Program-made: the position numbers and the translations under genes
NCBI GenBank assembly: GCA_026125795.1
Contig: JAHCKM010000002.1
Coordinates: 992,001-1,056,000 of the forward strand
From: Burkholderiaceae bacterium
GTDB taxonomy: Bacteria > Pseudomonadota > Gammaproteobacteria > Burkholderiales > Burkholderiaceae_C
Length of the DNA stretch: 64,000 bases
Direction: 5' to 3'
Notes under the pieces: generated by a model
The model's database searches: none
Seen by the model: the letters and a program-made list of their open reading frames with translations, nothing else
Told to the model about the DNA's origin: nothing
Part shown: positions 26,526 through 34,587 of the stretch, piece by piece
Layout: each line of letters begins with the position of its first letter
Position numbering within the stretch: position 1 is the stretch's first letter

Positions 26526-26744
26526 CCGCGGGATGGTTCAGCGCTCGCGCAGGATCTGGCGCGCGCAATCGATGAACGCGCCACGGAACGCGCCATGGCC
26601 GAGGAGGCCGCGCTCCATGCCGAGGAGCTGCGTCGGCTGCGCGCGGCCTGATCGCGCGCTCCGCGCCGCAGCGGCCGCGAGGCCGCTGCGGCGAGTCCAA
26701 CTTCGCGTCAGCGAAGTGAAGGTGCGCAGCACCGGCCGGAGCCA
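26526..26744 (+). other. Intergenic region with helical readthrough frame and three hairpins
   Basis: No complete gene is supported here. The frame of the propeller gene continues after its TGA to a second TGA at 26649-26651 and reads like an amphipathic helix (RAIDERATERAMAEEAALH). Then come a perfect 13-bp hairpin CGCCGCAGCGGCC with loop GCGA (26664-26693), a hairpin CTTCGC-GTCA-GCGAAG (26701-26716), and a 29-nt repeat (26716-26744) also found at 17950. The hairpins could terminate the propeller transcript before the next promoter. Confidence 0.6.
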
Positions 26745-26794
26745 ATTCACGACGATCTTGTTACTCCCAGGTTCGCGGCCGTTCACCTAGATTG
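26745..26794 (+). promoter_or_regulatory. 50-nt shared promoter element, copy 2
   Basis: Second copy of the element at 25757-25806, 24 of the first 24 positions identical and no gap over 50 nt. TAGATT at 26788-26793 could be the -10 box. It ends 48 nt before the ATG of the DUF899 gene, the same distance as copy 1 to its gene. Confidence 0.75.
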
Positions 26795-26842
26795 GACTCG
26801 ACGGCGCATGGTCCTCACGCGCCGCGAAACCAGGAGCAGACC

Positions 26843-27616
26843 ATGAACACCCCGACCGCCCATCCGAACACTGCAAACCATGCCGTGGTCCCGCGCGAGC
26901 GCTGGCTCGCCGAGCGCAAGACGCTGCTCGCGCACGAACGCGAGCTGACCCACCTGCGCGACCAGATCGCCCGCGAGCGCCGTGCGCTGCCGTGGGTGCG
27001 CGTCGACAAGGACTACGTGTTTCACACCGCCAAGGGCCCGCGCACGTTGTCGGACCTGTTCGCCGGCCGACGCCAGCTGCTGGTGCAGCATTTCATGCTG
27101 GGCCCGGGCTGGGAGCAGGGCTGCCCGAGCTGCTCCTACATGGCCGACCACGCCGATGGCATGACGATCCACCTGGCGCACCGCGACACCACGTTCGTCG
27201 CGATCTCGCGCGCACCGCTGGCCGAGATCCTGCGCTTCCAGCAGCGCATGGGCTGGCGCTTCGAGTGGGTGTCGTCGAACGGCAACGAGTTCAACTTCGA
27301 CTACGGCGTCAGCTTCACGCCCGCGGAGCAGGCGGCCAACCGGGTCACCTACAACTACGGCCCGCAGGCGTTCGAGTCGGAGGAGCTGCCCGGCATCAGC
27401 GTGTTCTACAAGGATGACGCGGGCCAGGTCTTCCACACCTACTCCACCTACCGGCGCGGCGTCGAAGTGATGATGGGCACCTACCACCTGCTCGATCTCA
27501 CGCCGCTGGGCCGCAACGAGCGCGACGTGCCGTACAAGATGGAGTGGGTGCGCCACCACGACCGCTACGAGCCGCAGCCGGCCCCGGGTTGCCCGGCCTG
27601 CACGTCGCACGGCTGA
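26843..27616 (+). CDS. DUF899 family thioredoxin-like protein
   Basis: A 257-residue member of the DUF899 family, which has a thioredoxin-like fold of unknown activity. Characteristic are KDYVFHTAKGPRTLSDLFAGRRQLLVQHFM at about 60-90, the cysteine pair in GCPSCSYMAD at about 100, and the C-terminal VFHTYSTYRRGVE and YHLLDLTPLGRNE blocks. ATG 26843 follows AGGAG with good spacing; the earlier in-frame ATG lies within the promoter element. It probably shares an operon with the membrane protein 13 nt downstream. Confidence 0.88.
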   Translation: MNTPTAHPNTANHAVVPRERWLAERKTLLAHERELTHLRDQIARERRALPWVRVDKDYVFHTAKGPRTLSDLFAGRRQLLVQHFMLGPGWEQGCPSCSYMADHADGMTIHLAHRDTTFVAISRAPLAEILRFQQRMGWRFEWVSSNGNEFNFDYGVSFTPAEQAANRVTYNYGPQAFESEELPGISVFYKDDAGQVFHTYSTYRRGVEVMMGTYHLLDLTPLGRNERDVPYKMEWVRHHDRYEPQPAPGCPACTSHG

Positions 27617-27629
27617 TCGAGCGGCTGCG

Positions 27630-28256
27630 ATGGCAAGCCTCTGGCCGTGGTTGGCCGTTGCCGGGCTCGGCGCGCTGCACGGGTTGAGCCCGGCCAACGG
27701 CTGGATGTTTGCCGCTGCCAGCGGCGTGCGTGCGGGCGATGCGGCGCAGGCGCGCCGCGCGTTGCTGCCGATCGCGGTCGGGCACGCGGCCTCGGTGGCG
27801 GTGGTGGCCTGCGTGGTGGCGCAGGGGATGGCATTCGACCGCGCGCTGTTCCAGAGCCTGGCCGGTGCGCTGCTCGTGGGCGCCGCGTCGTACCGGTTGG
27901 TGCACGGCGTGGATCGCTGGGTGCCGATGCGCGCGCAGGCCGGCCGTGCCGGCCTGGTGCTGTGGTCGTTCCTGATGGCCACCGCGCACGGCGCCGGCTT
28001 GATGCTGGTGCCGGCGCTGGTGCCGCTGTGTGCGTCGCAAGGTCCGGCGCGCGAGATCACGGCGTCGGGGTCGTTGCTGCTGGCCCTGGGTGCCGTGGTC
28101 GTGCACAGCGCGGCGATGCTGCTGACCACGGGGCTCGTCGCCGGCGGCGTGTGCCGCGGCGCCGCGGCCCATCCGCGCCTGTTGAGCGGCGCGGCGGCGC
28201 GCCAGGTGTGGACGGCGGCGCTGGCGGGCACCGGTGTCGTGTTGATGGCGCTGTGA
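27630..28256 (+). CDS. Polytopic membrane protein, NiCoT/UreH-like
   Basis: A 208-residue protein with about six hydrophobic segments and repeated Gly-His motifs: LGALHGLSPANGW near the start, IAVGHAASVAVV, and ATAHGAGLMLVP. Histidine-bearing helices of this type occur in UreH/NiCoT-like metal transporters, so metal transport is a possibility and no more. It follows the DUF899 gene closely and is probably co-expressed with it. Confidence 0.65.
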   Translation: MASLWPWLAVAGLGALHGLSPANGWMFAAASGVRAGDAAQARRALLPIAVGHAASVAVVACVVAQGMAFDRALFQSLAGALLVGAASYRLVHGVDRWVPMRAQAGRAGLVLWSFLMATAHGAGLMLVPALVPLCASQGPAREITASGSLLLALGAVVVHSAAMLLTTGLVAGGVCRGAAAHPRLLSGAAARQVWTAALAGTGVVLMAL

Positions 28257-28336
28257 CACGCATGCGGCATCGTCCTACAGACATCGAGTTCGCCGCGCGC
28301 GAGGCTGGTGCGAACACCACCCAACAGGAGTCCCGC

Positions 28337-28678
28337 ATGGCCACCAGCAGCATCCAGGGCGGCGAGCGGGTGCCGACGCTCCCGAGCGGCACCGACGTCG
28401 ATGCGCTCGGACCGAGCGACAGCACCGACAGCGGCAGCGACGTGCAGCACCAGCGCCGCATGTCCACCGGCCCCGACAACCCCGCTGAGCTCGGCTCGTT
28501 GCCGGCACACCGTCGCAGCACCAGCGACGCACAAGGCACCGGCGAGCGTGCGTCGGCGATCGGCGACGTGGAGGACACCGAAGGGCCCGACATCGTGCCG
28601 GACCACGTCGACGAGCTCGCAGACGATGGCGGCGAGGCGGGCGAGGGCGATCGTGCCGGCCACACGCGCGGCGGGTGA
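28337..28678 (+). CDS. Low-complexity acidic hypothetical protein
   Basis: A 113-residue hydrophilic protein rich in Asp, Glu, Ser, Gly and Thr, without hydrophobic core or recognised domain (TDVDALGPSDSTDSGSDVQ; DEGGEAGEGD-type C-terminus). Such composition indicates an intrinsically disordered protein. CAGGAG lies eight bases before the ATG, which supports translation. Function unknown. Confidence 0.55.
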   Translation: MATSSIQGGERVPTLPSGTDVDALGPSDSTDSGSDVQHQRRMSTGPDNPAELGSLPAHRRSTSDAQGTGERASAIGDVEDTEGPDIVPDHVDELADDGGEAGEGDRAGHTRGG

Positions 28679-28800
28679 AGCGGCGGCACGCTGGTGATCG
28701 GCGCACCCAACGAGGCCATGCCTCGGCAGGCTCGGCGGATCGCCCAAGCGCTGCGGGGCCATGCGCGTGAGCGGTCCGGATTTCCCGCGCCGCCAGCGGC

Positions 28801-29667
28801 TCAGCCGCAGATCGATTCGCACAGCGCCAGCGCCTGGCGCGCATAGCCGCCGCCGAACAGCCGCGTGTGGTTGAGCAGATGCACGAGCTGGTACACCGAC
28901 CGGCGCCGCGCATAACCCTCGGCCAGCGACGCGCGCTCGCAATACGCCGGCCAGAAGCCGGCCGGCGGCGCGCCGAACAGCTCCATCATCGCCAGCTCCG
29001 CCTCGGCATCGCTCACCGAAACGGCAGGGTCGAAGATCACCGGCTCGCCGCTGCGCAGGCAGGCCCAGTTGCCGCTCCACAGGTCGCCGTGGATCAGCGC
29101 CGGTCGCGGCACGTGGCCGTCGTCGAACAGGCTCGGCAACGCGGAGACCACCTGCTGCACCGCGTGCGGCAGCGGCGCGGCCAGGCACTGGGCCAGCGGC
29201 AGCAGGCGCTGCTGCCCCACGAAGGCGATCCAGCCGTCGCGCCCGCCTTGCGCGCTCCAGCGGTTGCGCTGCGGTGTGCCGCCGAGCCAGTTGTCGCGCG
29301 ACCAGCCAAAGCGGCCGTCGCCCGGCGCCGGCGCATGGTGCAGCGCCGCCAGCGCGTGGCCGAGGCGGGCACCGAAGCCGCGTGATTCCTGCGGCGCGAA
29401 GTCGAGCCATTCGAGCGCGAGCAGCGCGCTGTCGGCATCGTTCCAGCAAGCGGCGACGGCCGGCACACGGATGCGGCGTGTGGCCGCCAGTGCGGCGAGG
29501 CCATCGGCTTCGGCCTGCAGCACGTCGGCGCGCGTCTGCGATGTGCTCTTGACGAACAGCGCCTCGGCCGCACCCTCGGCGCGCCAGGTGTCGCAGAAGC
29601 TGCTGGCGCCCAGCGCGCGAACCTTCCATGCGCCACCGAGACGGGCGCTGAGCCGGTTGGCCACCAT
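28801..29667 (-). CDS. Fructosamine/ketosamine-3-kinase family protein
   Basis: A 288-residue aminoglycoside phosphotransferase-like kinase. K40 (ALFVKS) is the ATP lysine, HGDLWSGN at 193-200 the catalytic loop, and FDPAVSVSD at about 212 the metal-binding segment. Bacterial homologues phosphorylate ketosamines and so start deglycation of proteins. Length is typical. It is divergent from the aldo/keto reductase gene. Confidence 0.9.
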   Translation of the reverse strand: MVANRLSARLGGAWKVRALGASSFCDTWRAEGAAEALFVKSTSQTRADVLQAEADGLAALAATRRIRVPAVAACWNDADSALLALEWLDFAPQESRGFGARLGHALAALHHAPAPGDGRFGWSRDNWLGGTPQRNRWSAQGGRDGWIAFVGQQRLLPLAQCLAAPLPHAVQQVVSALPSLFDDGHVPRPALIHGDLWSGNWACLRSGEPVIFDPAVSVSDAEAELAMMELFGAPPAGFWPAYCERASLAEGYARRRSVYQLVHLLNHTRLFGGGYARQALALCESICG

Positions 29668-29759
29668 GCGGCAAGCCTAGCGCAGCACGCCGATCGATCC
29701 TGCCATCGTGTCGATGGGGCCGATACCGGCGCTATTCTTCGTCGACTGACACGCCGCCG

Positions 29760-30833
29760 ATGATGCAGACCGATACAGCACCGCTGCCGCAAACTGACTC
29801 AACGCCGCTGCCGCAGCGTGAGTTCACCAGCCGCTCGGGCCGGCGCCTGACGTTCACAGCGCTGGGCTTCGGCACCGCGCCGCTGGGCAACCTGTACCGA
29901 GCGATCGACAACGCGCAGGCGCTGCAGACGCTGCAGGCCGCCTGGGCCAGCGGCGTGCGCTACTTCGACACCGCGCCGTTGTACGGCCTGGGCGTGGCCG
30001 AGACGCGCCTGGGCGCCTACCTGCGCGAGCGTCCCCGCGAGCAGTACCTGCTGTCCACCAAGATCGGCCGCCTGCTGCAGCGTTGCGCGCCCGGCGAGCG
30101 CGAGGGCATCGGCAAGTTCTTCGAGGTGCCGTCACGCCGCGTGGTGTACGACTACTCGTACGACGGCGTGATGCGCTCGCTGGACGCCTCGTTCGAGCGC
30201 CTGGGCCTGGACCGCGTGGACATCGTGCTGTGCCACGACATCGACCGCTTCACGCACGGCAGCGCCGAGGCCAGCGCGCAGCGCACGCGCGAGTTCCTCG
30301 ACGGCGGCGTGCGCGCGCTGACCGGCCTGCGCAGCCAGGGCGTGGTGGCGGCGATCGGCATCGGCGTCAACGAGTGGCAGGTGTCGGAGACGGTGGCGCG
30401 CCACAGCGACGTGGACCTGTTCCTGCTCGCCGGGCGCTACACGCTGCTGGAGCAGGAGTCGCTGGATTCGTTCATGCCGCTCGTGCAGCGCCAGGGCATG
30501 GGCGTGATCGTCGGCGGGCCGTTCAACTCCGGCATCCTCGCCACCGGCGCGCGGCCCGGTGCGTTCTACAACTACGATCCGGCGCCGCCAGCGATCCTGC
30601 AGCGCGTGGCAGCGATCGAACGCGTGTGCGCCGCGCACGGCGTGGCGCTGCGCGACGCGGCGCTGCAGTTTCCGCTGCGGCACCCGGCGATGGTGTGCGT
30701 GCTGCCCGGCGGCATCTCGCCCGACGAGGTGCGCGGCAACGCGGCGAGCCTGTCGCACCCCATCCCGCCGGCGCTGTGGCAGCAACTCGTGCACGAGGGT
30801 CTGCTGCGCGCGGACGCACCGCTGCTGCGCTGA
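29760..30833 (+). CDS. Aldo/keto reductase (D-threo-aldose 1-dehydrogenase-like)
   Basis: A 357-residue aldo/keto reductase. The tetrad is D70, Y75, K101 and a histidine in VLCHDID at about 160. The FDTAPLYGLGVAE and FNSGILATGARPGAFYNYDPAP blocks are like L-fucose/D-threo-aldose 1-dehydrogenases, which oxidise sugars to lactones with NAD(P). This fits the neighbouring sugar locus, but the two are convergent and separated by a terminator-like hairpin. The first 20 residues look unstructured, so a start at a later codon is possible. Confidence 0.88.
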   Translation: MMQTDTAPLPQTDSTPLPQREFTSRSGRRLTFTALGFGTAPLGNLYRAIDNAQALQTLQAAWASGVRYFDTAPLYGLGVAETRLGAYLRERPREQYLLSTKIGRLLQRCAPGEREGIGKFFEVPSRRVVYDYSYDGVMRSLDASFERLGLDRVDIVLCHDIDRFTHGSAEASAQRTREFLDGGVRALTGLRSQGVVAAIGIGVNEWQVSETVARHSDVDLFLLAGRYTLLEQESLDSFMPLVQRQGMGVIVGGPFNSGILATGARPGAFYNYDPAPPAILQRVAAIERVCAAHGVALRDAALQFPLRHPAMVCVLPGGISPDEVRGNAASLSHPIPPALWQQLVHEGLLRADAPLLR

Positions 30834-30855
30834 AGAATTGCGCCCGCAGTTCTTC
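30832..30855. terminator. Hairpin between convergent aldo/keto reductase and epimerase genes
   Basis: GAAGAATTGC-GCCC-GCAGTTCTTC forms a 10-bp stem with one G-T wobble and a tetraloop. It overlaps the stop codon of the aldo/keto reductase and lies seven bases from the stop of the convergent epimerase gene. It could work in both directions. Confidence 0.55.
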
Positions 30856-30862
30856 TGCGCAG

Positions 30863-31861
30863 CTACCCGGGGTACCAGATCTTGCGCGGATCGTCGGCAG
30901 CGCGCTGGTAGCTCCACGCCGACTCGACCAACCGCTCCATGTCATAACGCGGCCGCCAGCCGAGCAGGAACTTGGCCTTGCTGTTGTCGAGCCAGGTGGA
31001 GTGGTAGCGCTCGCGCACCGGCACCAGCGGCAGCCCGCGCGTGCGCTGCAGGTGCTGGCCCACGCGCAGGTAGTCCAGCGGCTCGTCCATGCACACGTTC
31101 ATCAGCTGCCGGCGCGCCCGCGGGTGATCGAGCGCGGCCAGGATCGCGTCGACCAGATCGTCCACGTGCACAAAGTTGCGCAACACACCAGCGCCCGATG
31201 CGTCGAGCAACACCGGCACGGCACCGGCGGCGACGTGCCCGGCGGCCGCCTCGGCGCCGACCAGGTCGCACCAGCGCGGCGCGCCGAACACGTCGGTACC
31301 GAAGCTCAGGTGACAGCGCAGGTCGTCCTTCTCCATGATCCACGGCGCGCGCAGGCAGCAGCCGTTGAAGTCGTACTGGATCTGGTACTGCTGCAGCATC
31401 ACCTCTTCGAGCACTTTTGAAAGCGCATAACAGCCCGGATAGGCACTCGGCGGCTGGGTCTCCACCACCGGCACCGGGTGCGGGTAGTGAAAGTGCCCGA
31501 CCGCGGCATCGCCGCCGATCAGGATGAACTGGCGGAAGCTGGCGCTCTCGCGGCAGCCCTCGAGCAGCCAGAACAAGCCCTTGACCGCGACGTCCATCGC
31601 ATCGTCGGGCGTCTCCTTGCAGGTGGCCAGGTGCAGCACGTGCGTCACGCCGTCGAGCGCGCGCTGCACCGCGCTGCGATCCTGCATCGCGCCGCGCACC
31701 GGCTCCATGCGCTCGCGCGGCGGCAGCAGACGCGAGTGGCACAACGCCCGCACATGCCAGTGCGCGAAGGCGCGGTCGGCGAGCAAACGGTCGATGAAGG
31801 TGCGGCCGACCTTGCCGGTGGCACCGGTCACCAGGATCAAGGGGTCTGGCTTCATCGTCAT
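30863..31861 (-). CDS. NAD(P)-dependent epimerase/dehydratase (extended SDR)
   Basis: A 332-residue extended short-chain dehydrogenase. The cofactor motif TGATGKVG lies at 12-19 and the active-site YALSK at about 147. The middle has HLATCKETPDD and a FVHVDDLVDAI segment. It is the last gene of the pentose operon, and its ATG overlaps the permease stop as ATGA. A sugar nucleotide or sugar lactone substrate is plausible; a role specific to xylose is inferred from position only. Confidence 0.85.
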   Translation of the reverse strand: MTMKPDPLILVTGATGKVGRTFIDRLLADRAFAHWHVRALCHSRLLPPRERMEPVRGAMQDRSAVQRALDGVTHVLHLATCKETPDDAMDVAVKGLFWLLEGCRESASFRQFILIGGDAAVGHFHYPHPVPVVETQPPSAYPGCYALSKVLEEVMLQQYQIQYDFNGCCLRAPWIMEKDDLRCHLSFGTDVFGAPRWCDLVGAEAAAGHVAAGAVPVLLDASGAGVLRNFVHVDDLVDAILAALDHPRARRQLMNVCMDEPLDYLRVGQHLQRTRGLPLVPVRERYHSTWLDNSKAKFLLGWRPRYDMERLVESAWSYQRAADDPRKIWYPG

Positions 31862-32910
31862 GCCGTCTCGCGCGCCTGTTTCGACACCTCGGGCGCGCGC
31901 GCCGCGTGCGCCACCGTGCGCTGCCGGTAGCGCGACAGCTGCCGGTCGGCCAGCACGCCGAGCAGGATCACCGAGCCCATCACCGCAAAGTTCAGCGAGC
32001 TCGGGATGCCGAGCAGATTGACCAGGTTCTGCAGGATCTGCAGCAGGATCGTGCCGAGCACCACGCCGAGGATCGAGCCTTCGCCGCCGCGCAGCGAGAA
32101 GCCGCCCAGCACCGCCGCGGCAATGGCGTACAGCTCGTAGAAGTTGCCGTGCACGGCCGGCGAGATCGAGCGCGTGTACATCGCGAACAGGATCGCGCTC
32201 ACCGCGGTGAGCGCGCAGCAGATGACGTAGGCCGCGATCGTGATGCGCCCGGTGGCGATGCCCGAGTAGCGCGCTGCCTCCTCGTTCTTGCCGATCGCGA
32301 ACAGGTAGCGACCGAGCACCGAACGGTGCAGCACCACGCCGGCGATCACGGTGACGATGGCCAGCACGATCAGCGAGTGCGGCACCGCGAGGGTAGGCCC
32401 GTCGTGGCCGAACAGGCGCGCCAGCGGCGCAAAGATCTCGGAGCGGCCGGCCGTGAGCCACTCCAGCATCGGAAAGCTGGCGCCGAAGCCGAAGCCGACG
32501 GTGGCGTCCTCGGTGTAGTAGCGCGCGGTGCCGCGGTAGATCAGCAGCGCGCACAGCGTGACGATGAACGGCTGCAGCCCGAGCTTGGCCACCAGCACGC
32601 CGTGCACCAAACCCATCAGCACGCCGGCGCCGATGACGATCAGCGTCGCGAGCGCCCAGTGCACCTCGAGGTTGACGATCAGGTCGATGAACAGCACGCC
32701 GAGCAGCGCCACGATCGCACCCACCGACAGCTCGATGCCGCCGGTGAGGATGACGAACGCCTGCGCGATCGCGATGATGCCGAACAGCCCCACCTGGTTC
32801 GCGGTGTTCGAGATGTTGGCCGGCAGCAGGAAACGCGGGTTGATCACCGCGACGATCGTTCCCACCACCAGGATCAGGACCAGGAGGCCGATGTCCTTCT
32901 TGAAGATCAC
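31858..32910 (-). CDS. Sugar ABC transporter permease (RbsC/XylH family)
   Basis: A 350-residue inner-membrane permease with eight to ten helices, of the ribose/xylose importer type. Recognisable blocks are ILTGGIELSVGAIVALLGV, KLGLQPFIVTLCALLIYRGTARY and GRYLFAIGKNEEAARYSGI, the EAA-like loop that meets the ATPase. The start is GTG 32910, overlapping the ATPase stop (GTGA). It works with the ATPase and the binding protein upstream. Pentose uptake is suggested by the adjacent xylA and xylB. Confidence 0.9.
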   Translation of the reverse strand: MIFKKDIGLLVLILVVGTIVAVINPRFLLPANISNTANQVGLFGIIAIAQAFVILTGGIELSVGAIVALLGVLFIDLIVNLEVHWALATLIVIGAGVLMGLVHGVLVAKLGLQPFIVTLCALLIYRGTARYYTEDATVGFGFGASFPMLEWLTAGRSEIFAPLARLFGHDGPTLAVPHSLIVLAIVTVIAGVVLHRSVLGRYLFAIGKNEEAARYSGIATGRITIAAYVICCALTAVSAILFAMYTRSISPAVHGNFYELYAIAAAVLGGFSLRGGEGSILGVVLGTILLQILQNLVNLLGIPSSLNFAVMGSVILLGVLADRQLSRYRQRTVAHAARAPEVSKQARETA

Positions 32911-34433
32911 GTCAACGATCCTCCAACCGCAAGCCGCAGCACATTCTGCTCGCTGAACTGCGCACGTTCGAGCAGCCCGCTGATGTGTCCCTCGTGCATC
33001 ACCGCGATGCGGTCGCACACGCCGATCACTTCTTCCATGTCCGACGAGATCATCAGGATCGCCACGCCCGCGTCGGCCAGCGTGCGCAACAGCGCATAGG
33101 TGTCGTTCTTGCTGCCCACGTCGATGCCGCGCGTGGGCTCGTCGAGCACCATCACGCGGGGCTTCATCGAGAGCCATTTGGCGAGCACCACCTTCTGCTG
33201 GTTGCCGCCCGAGAGCTGGCCGGCCGCGCTGGCCACGCCGGGTGCACGTATGTTCAGCTCGCGCTTCTGGCGTAACGCGTTGCGCCGCTCTTCATCGGTG
33301 TCCACGATTCCGCGGCGCGCGAACGCGCGCAAATTGGGCAGCGAGATGTTCTCGGCGATCGACACGTCGAGCAGCAGCCCCGAGCGCTTGCGGTCTTCCG
33401 GCACGAAGTACAGGCCGCGCTCGATCGCCGCACGCGGCGTATGCGCGCGCACGGGCGCGCCGTCGATGCGCACGCTGCCCGCCAGCAACCGGTCGATGCC
33501 GAACAGCGCGCGTGCCAGCTCGGTGCGGCCGGCGCCCACCAGGCCGGCCAGGCCCAGGATCTCGCCTTGCCGGACGCTCAGCTCGATCGTGCGCTCGGGG
33601 TACAGCGCGGTGCGCGCGCCGCTCACGCCGAGCGCCTCGCCGCCCGGGGCGCGCCCCGGCGGAATGTAGATGCCCTTGAGCTCGCGGCCGATCATCAGCC
33701 GGATCATCGCGGCGTGATCGATCTCGTGGCGCTGCAGCTCGCCGGCGACGCGGCCGTCGCGCAGCACGACCACGCGGTCGGCGCAGCGCTCCACCTCGTG
33801 CAGCCGGTGCGAGATGAAGATCACGCTCACGCCGTCGGCCTTGAGGCCGGCGATCACGCGCAGCAGGCGCTCGGTCTCGGTGATGGTCAGGCTCGAGGTC
33901 GGCTCGTCCATGATCACCAGGCGCGCTTCGAGCGACAGCGCCTTGACGATCTCCACCAGCTGGCGCTGCGCGAGCGACAGGTCCTCGACCAGCGCATCGG
34001 CGCGAAAGTCGCAGCCCAGCCGGTCGAGCAGCGGCCGCACGCGCGCGTGCATCGCCTGCGTGTCCACCAGCTTCATCCAGCCGCCGCGCAGCATCTCGCG
34101 GCCGATGAAGACGTTGGCGGCGACATCGAGGTTCTCGAACAGGTTGAGCTCCTGGTGGACGAACGCGATGCCGGCCGCGAGCGACTCCTTCACGGTGAAG
34201 GCAGGCCGCTCGATGCCGTCCGTGCGCAGCGTGCCGGCGTCGGGAGCGACCACGCCGCCCAGCACCTTCATCAGGGTGGACTTGCCGGCGCCGTTCTCGC
34301 CGACCAGGCCGATCACCTCGCCGCGGCGCACGGCGAGGCTCACGGCATCGAGCGCCACCACACCCGGATAGGTCTTCCGGATGTCGATCAGCTCGAGGAA
34401 CGGCTGCGACGAGTCGGGCGCTGCCGAGTTCAT
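32907..34433 (-). CDS. Sugar ABC transporter ATPase, two nucleotide-binding domains (RbsA/XylG family)
   Basis: A 508-residue duplicated ATPase. The N-terminal domain has Walker A GENGAGKST at about 48, signature-like LSLAQRQLVEI and Walker B LVIMDEPTS. The C-terminal domain has a degenerate Walker A (GLVGAGRTE) but intact LSGGNQQKVVLAKWL and VMVLDEPTRGIDVG, as usual for RbsA-type proteins. The ATG is preceded by AAGGGGG at four bases distance, and that ribosome binding site belongs to an intergenic repeat element. The next two genes overlap by 4 bp each. Confidence 0.93.
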   Translation of the reverse strand: MNSAAPDSSQPFLELIDIRKTYPGVVALDAVSLAVRRGEVIGLVGENGAGKSTLMKVLGGVVAPDAGTLRTDGIERPAFTVKESLAAGIAFVHQELNLFENLDVAANVFIGREMLRGGWMKLVDTQAMHARVRPLLDRLGCDFRADALVEDLSLAQRQLVEIVKALSLEARLVIMDEPTSSLTITETERLLRVIAGLKADGVSVIFISHRLHEVERCADRVVVLRDGRVAGELQRHEIDHAAMIRLMIGRELKGIYIPPGRAPGGEALGVSGARTALYPERTIELSVRQGEILGLAGLVGAGRTELARALFGIDRLLAGSVRIDGAPVRAHTPRAAIERGLYFVPEDRKRSGLLLDVSIAENISLPNLRAFARRGIVDTDEERRNALRQKRELNIRAPGVASAAGQLSGGNQQKVVLAKWLSMKPRVMVLDEPTRGIDVGSKNDTYALLRTLADAGVAILMISSDMEEVIGVCDRIAVMHEGHISGLLERAQFSEQNVLRLAVGGSLT

Positions 34434-34587
34434 TGTGCCCCCTTGCTCGCTGCGCTCGCTTCCCTTGCAGGGCGCGTCGGCCGCAAGCGGCCAACCCCTC
34501 GCCAGGCGGGAACAGTCCACTGGACTGTTCCCGTCCGGGCTCGGCCCCGAGGGGGAGCGAGCCGCCTTGGGGCGGCCCGGCGGCGGC
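34434..34587 (-). repeat. Composite hairpin repeat between binding-protein and ATPase genes
   Basis: This 154-nt spacer is made of repeat modules. Next to the ATPase start is CCCCCTT (34438-34444), the end of the CCCCCTCGGGGGG element that gives the Shine-Dalgarno on the minus strand. Then follow hairpins CCCTTGCAGGG and GGCCGCAAGCGGCC. Then comes the cassette CTCGCCAGGCG-GGAACAGTCC-ACT-GGACTGTTCC-CGTCCGGGCTC (34497-34544). The rest is CCCCGAGGGGG and further GC-rich palindromes. Hairpins between a binding-protein gene and its transport genes can stabilise the upstream mRNA. Confidence 0.85.

Noticed and set aside
26533..26790. An 85-residue ORF before the DUF899 gene
   Set aside because: It runs across perfect hairpins and the shared promoter element, is Arg/Ala-rich without pattern, and ends in the same TTILLLPG-type residues only because the promoter element repeats.
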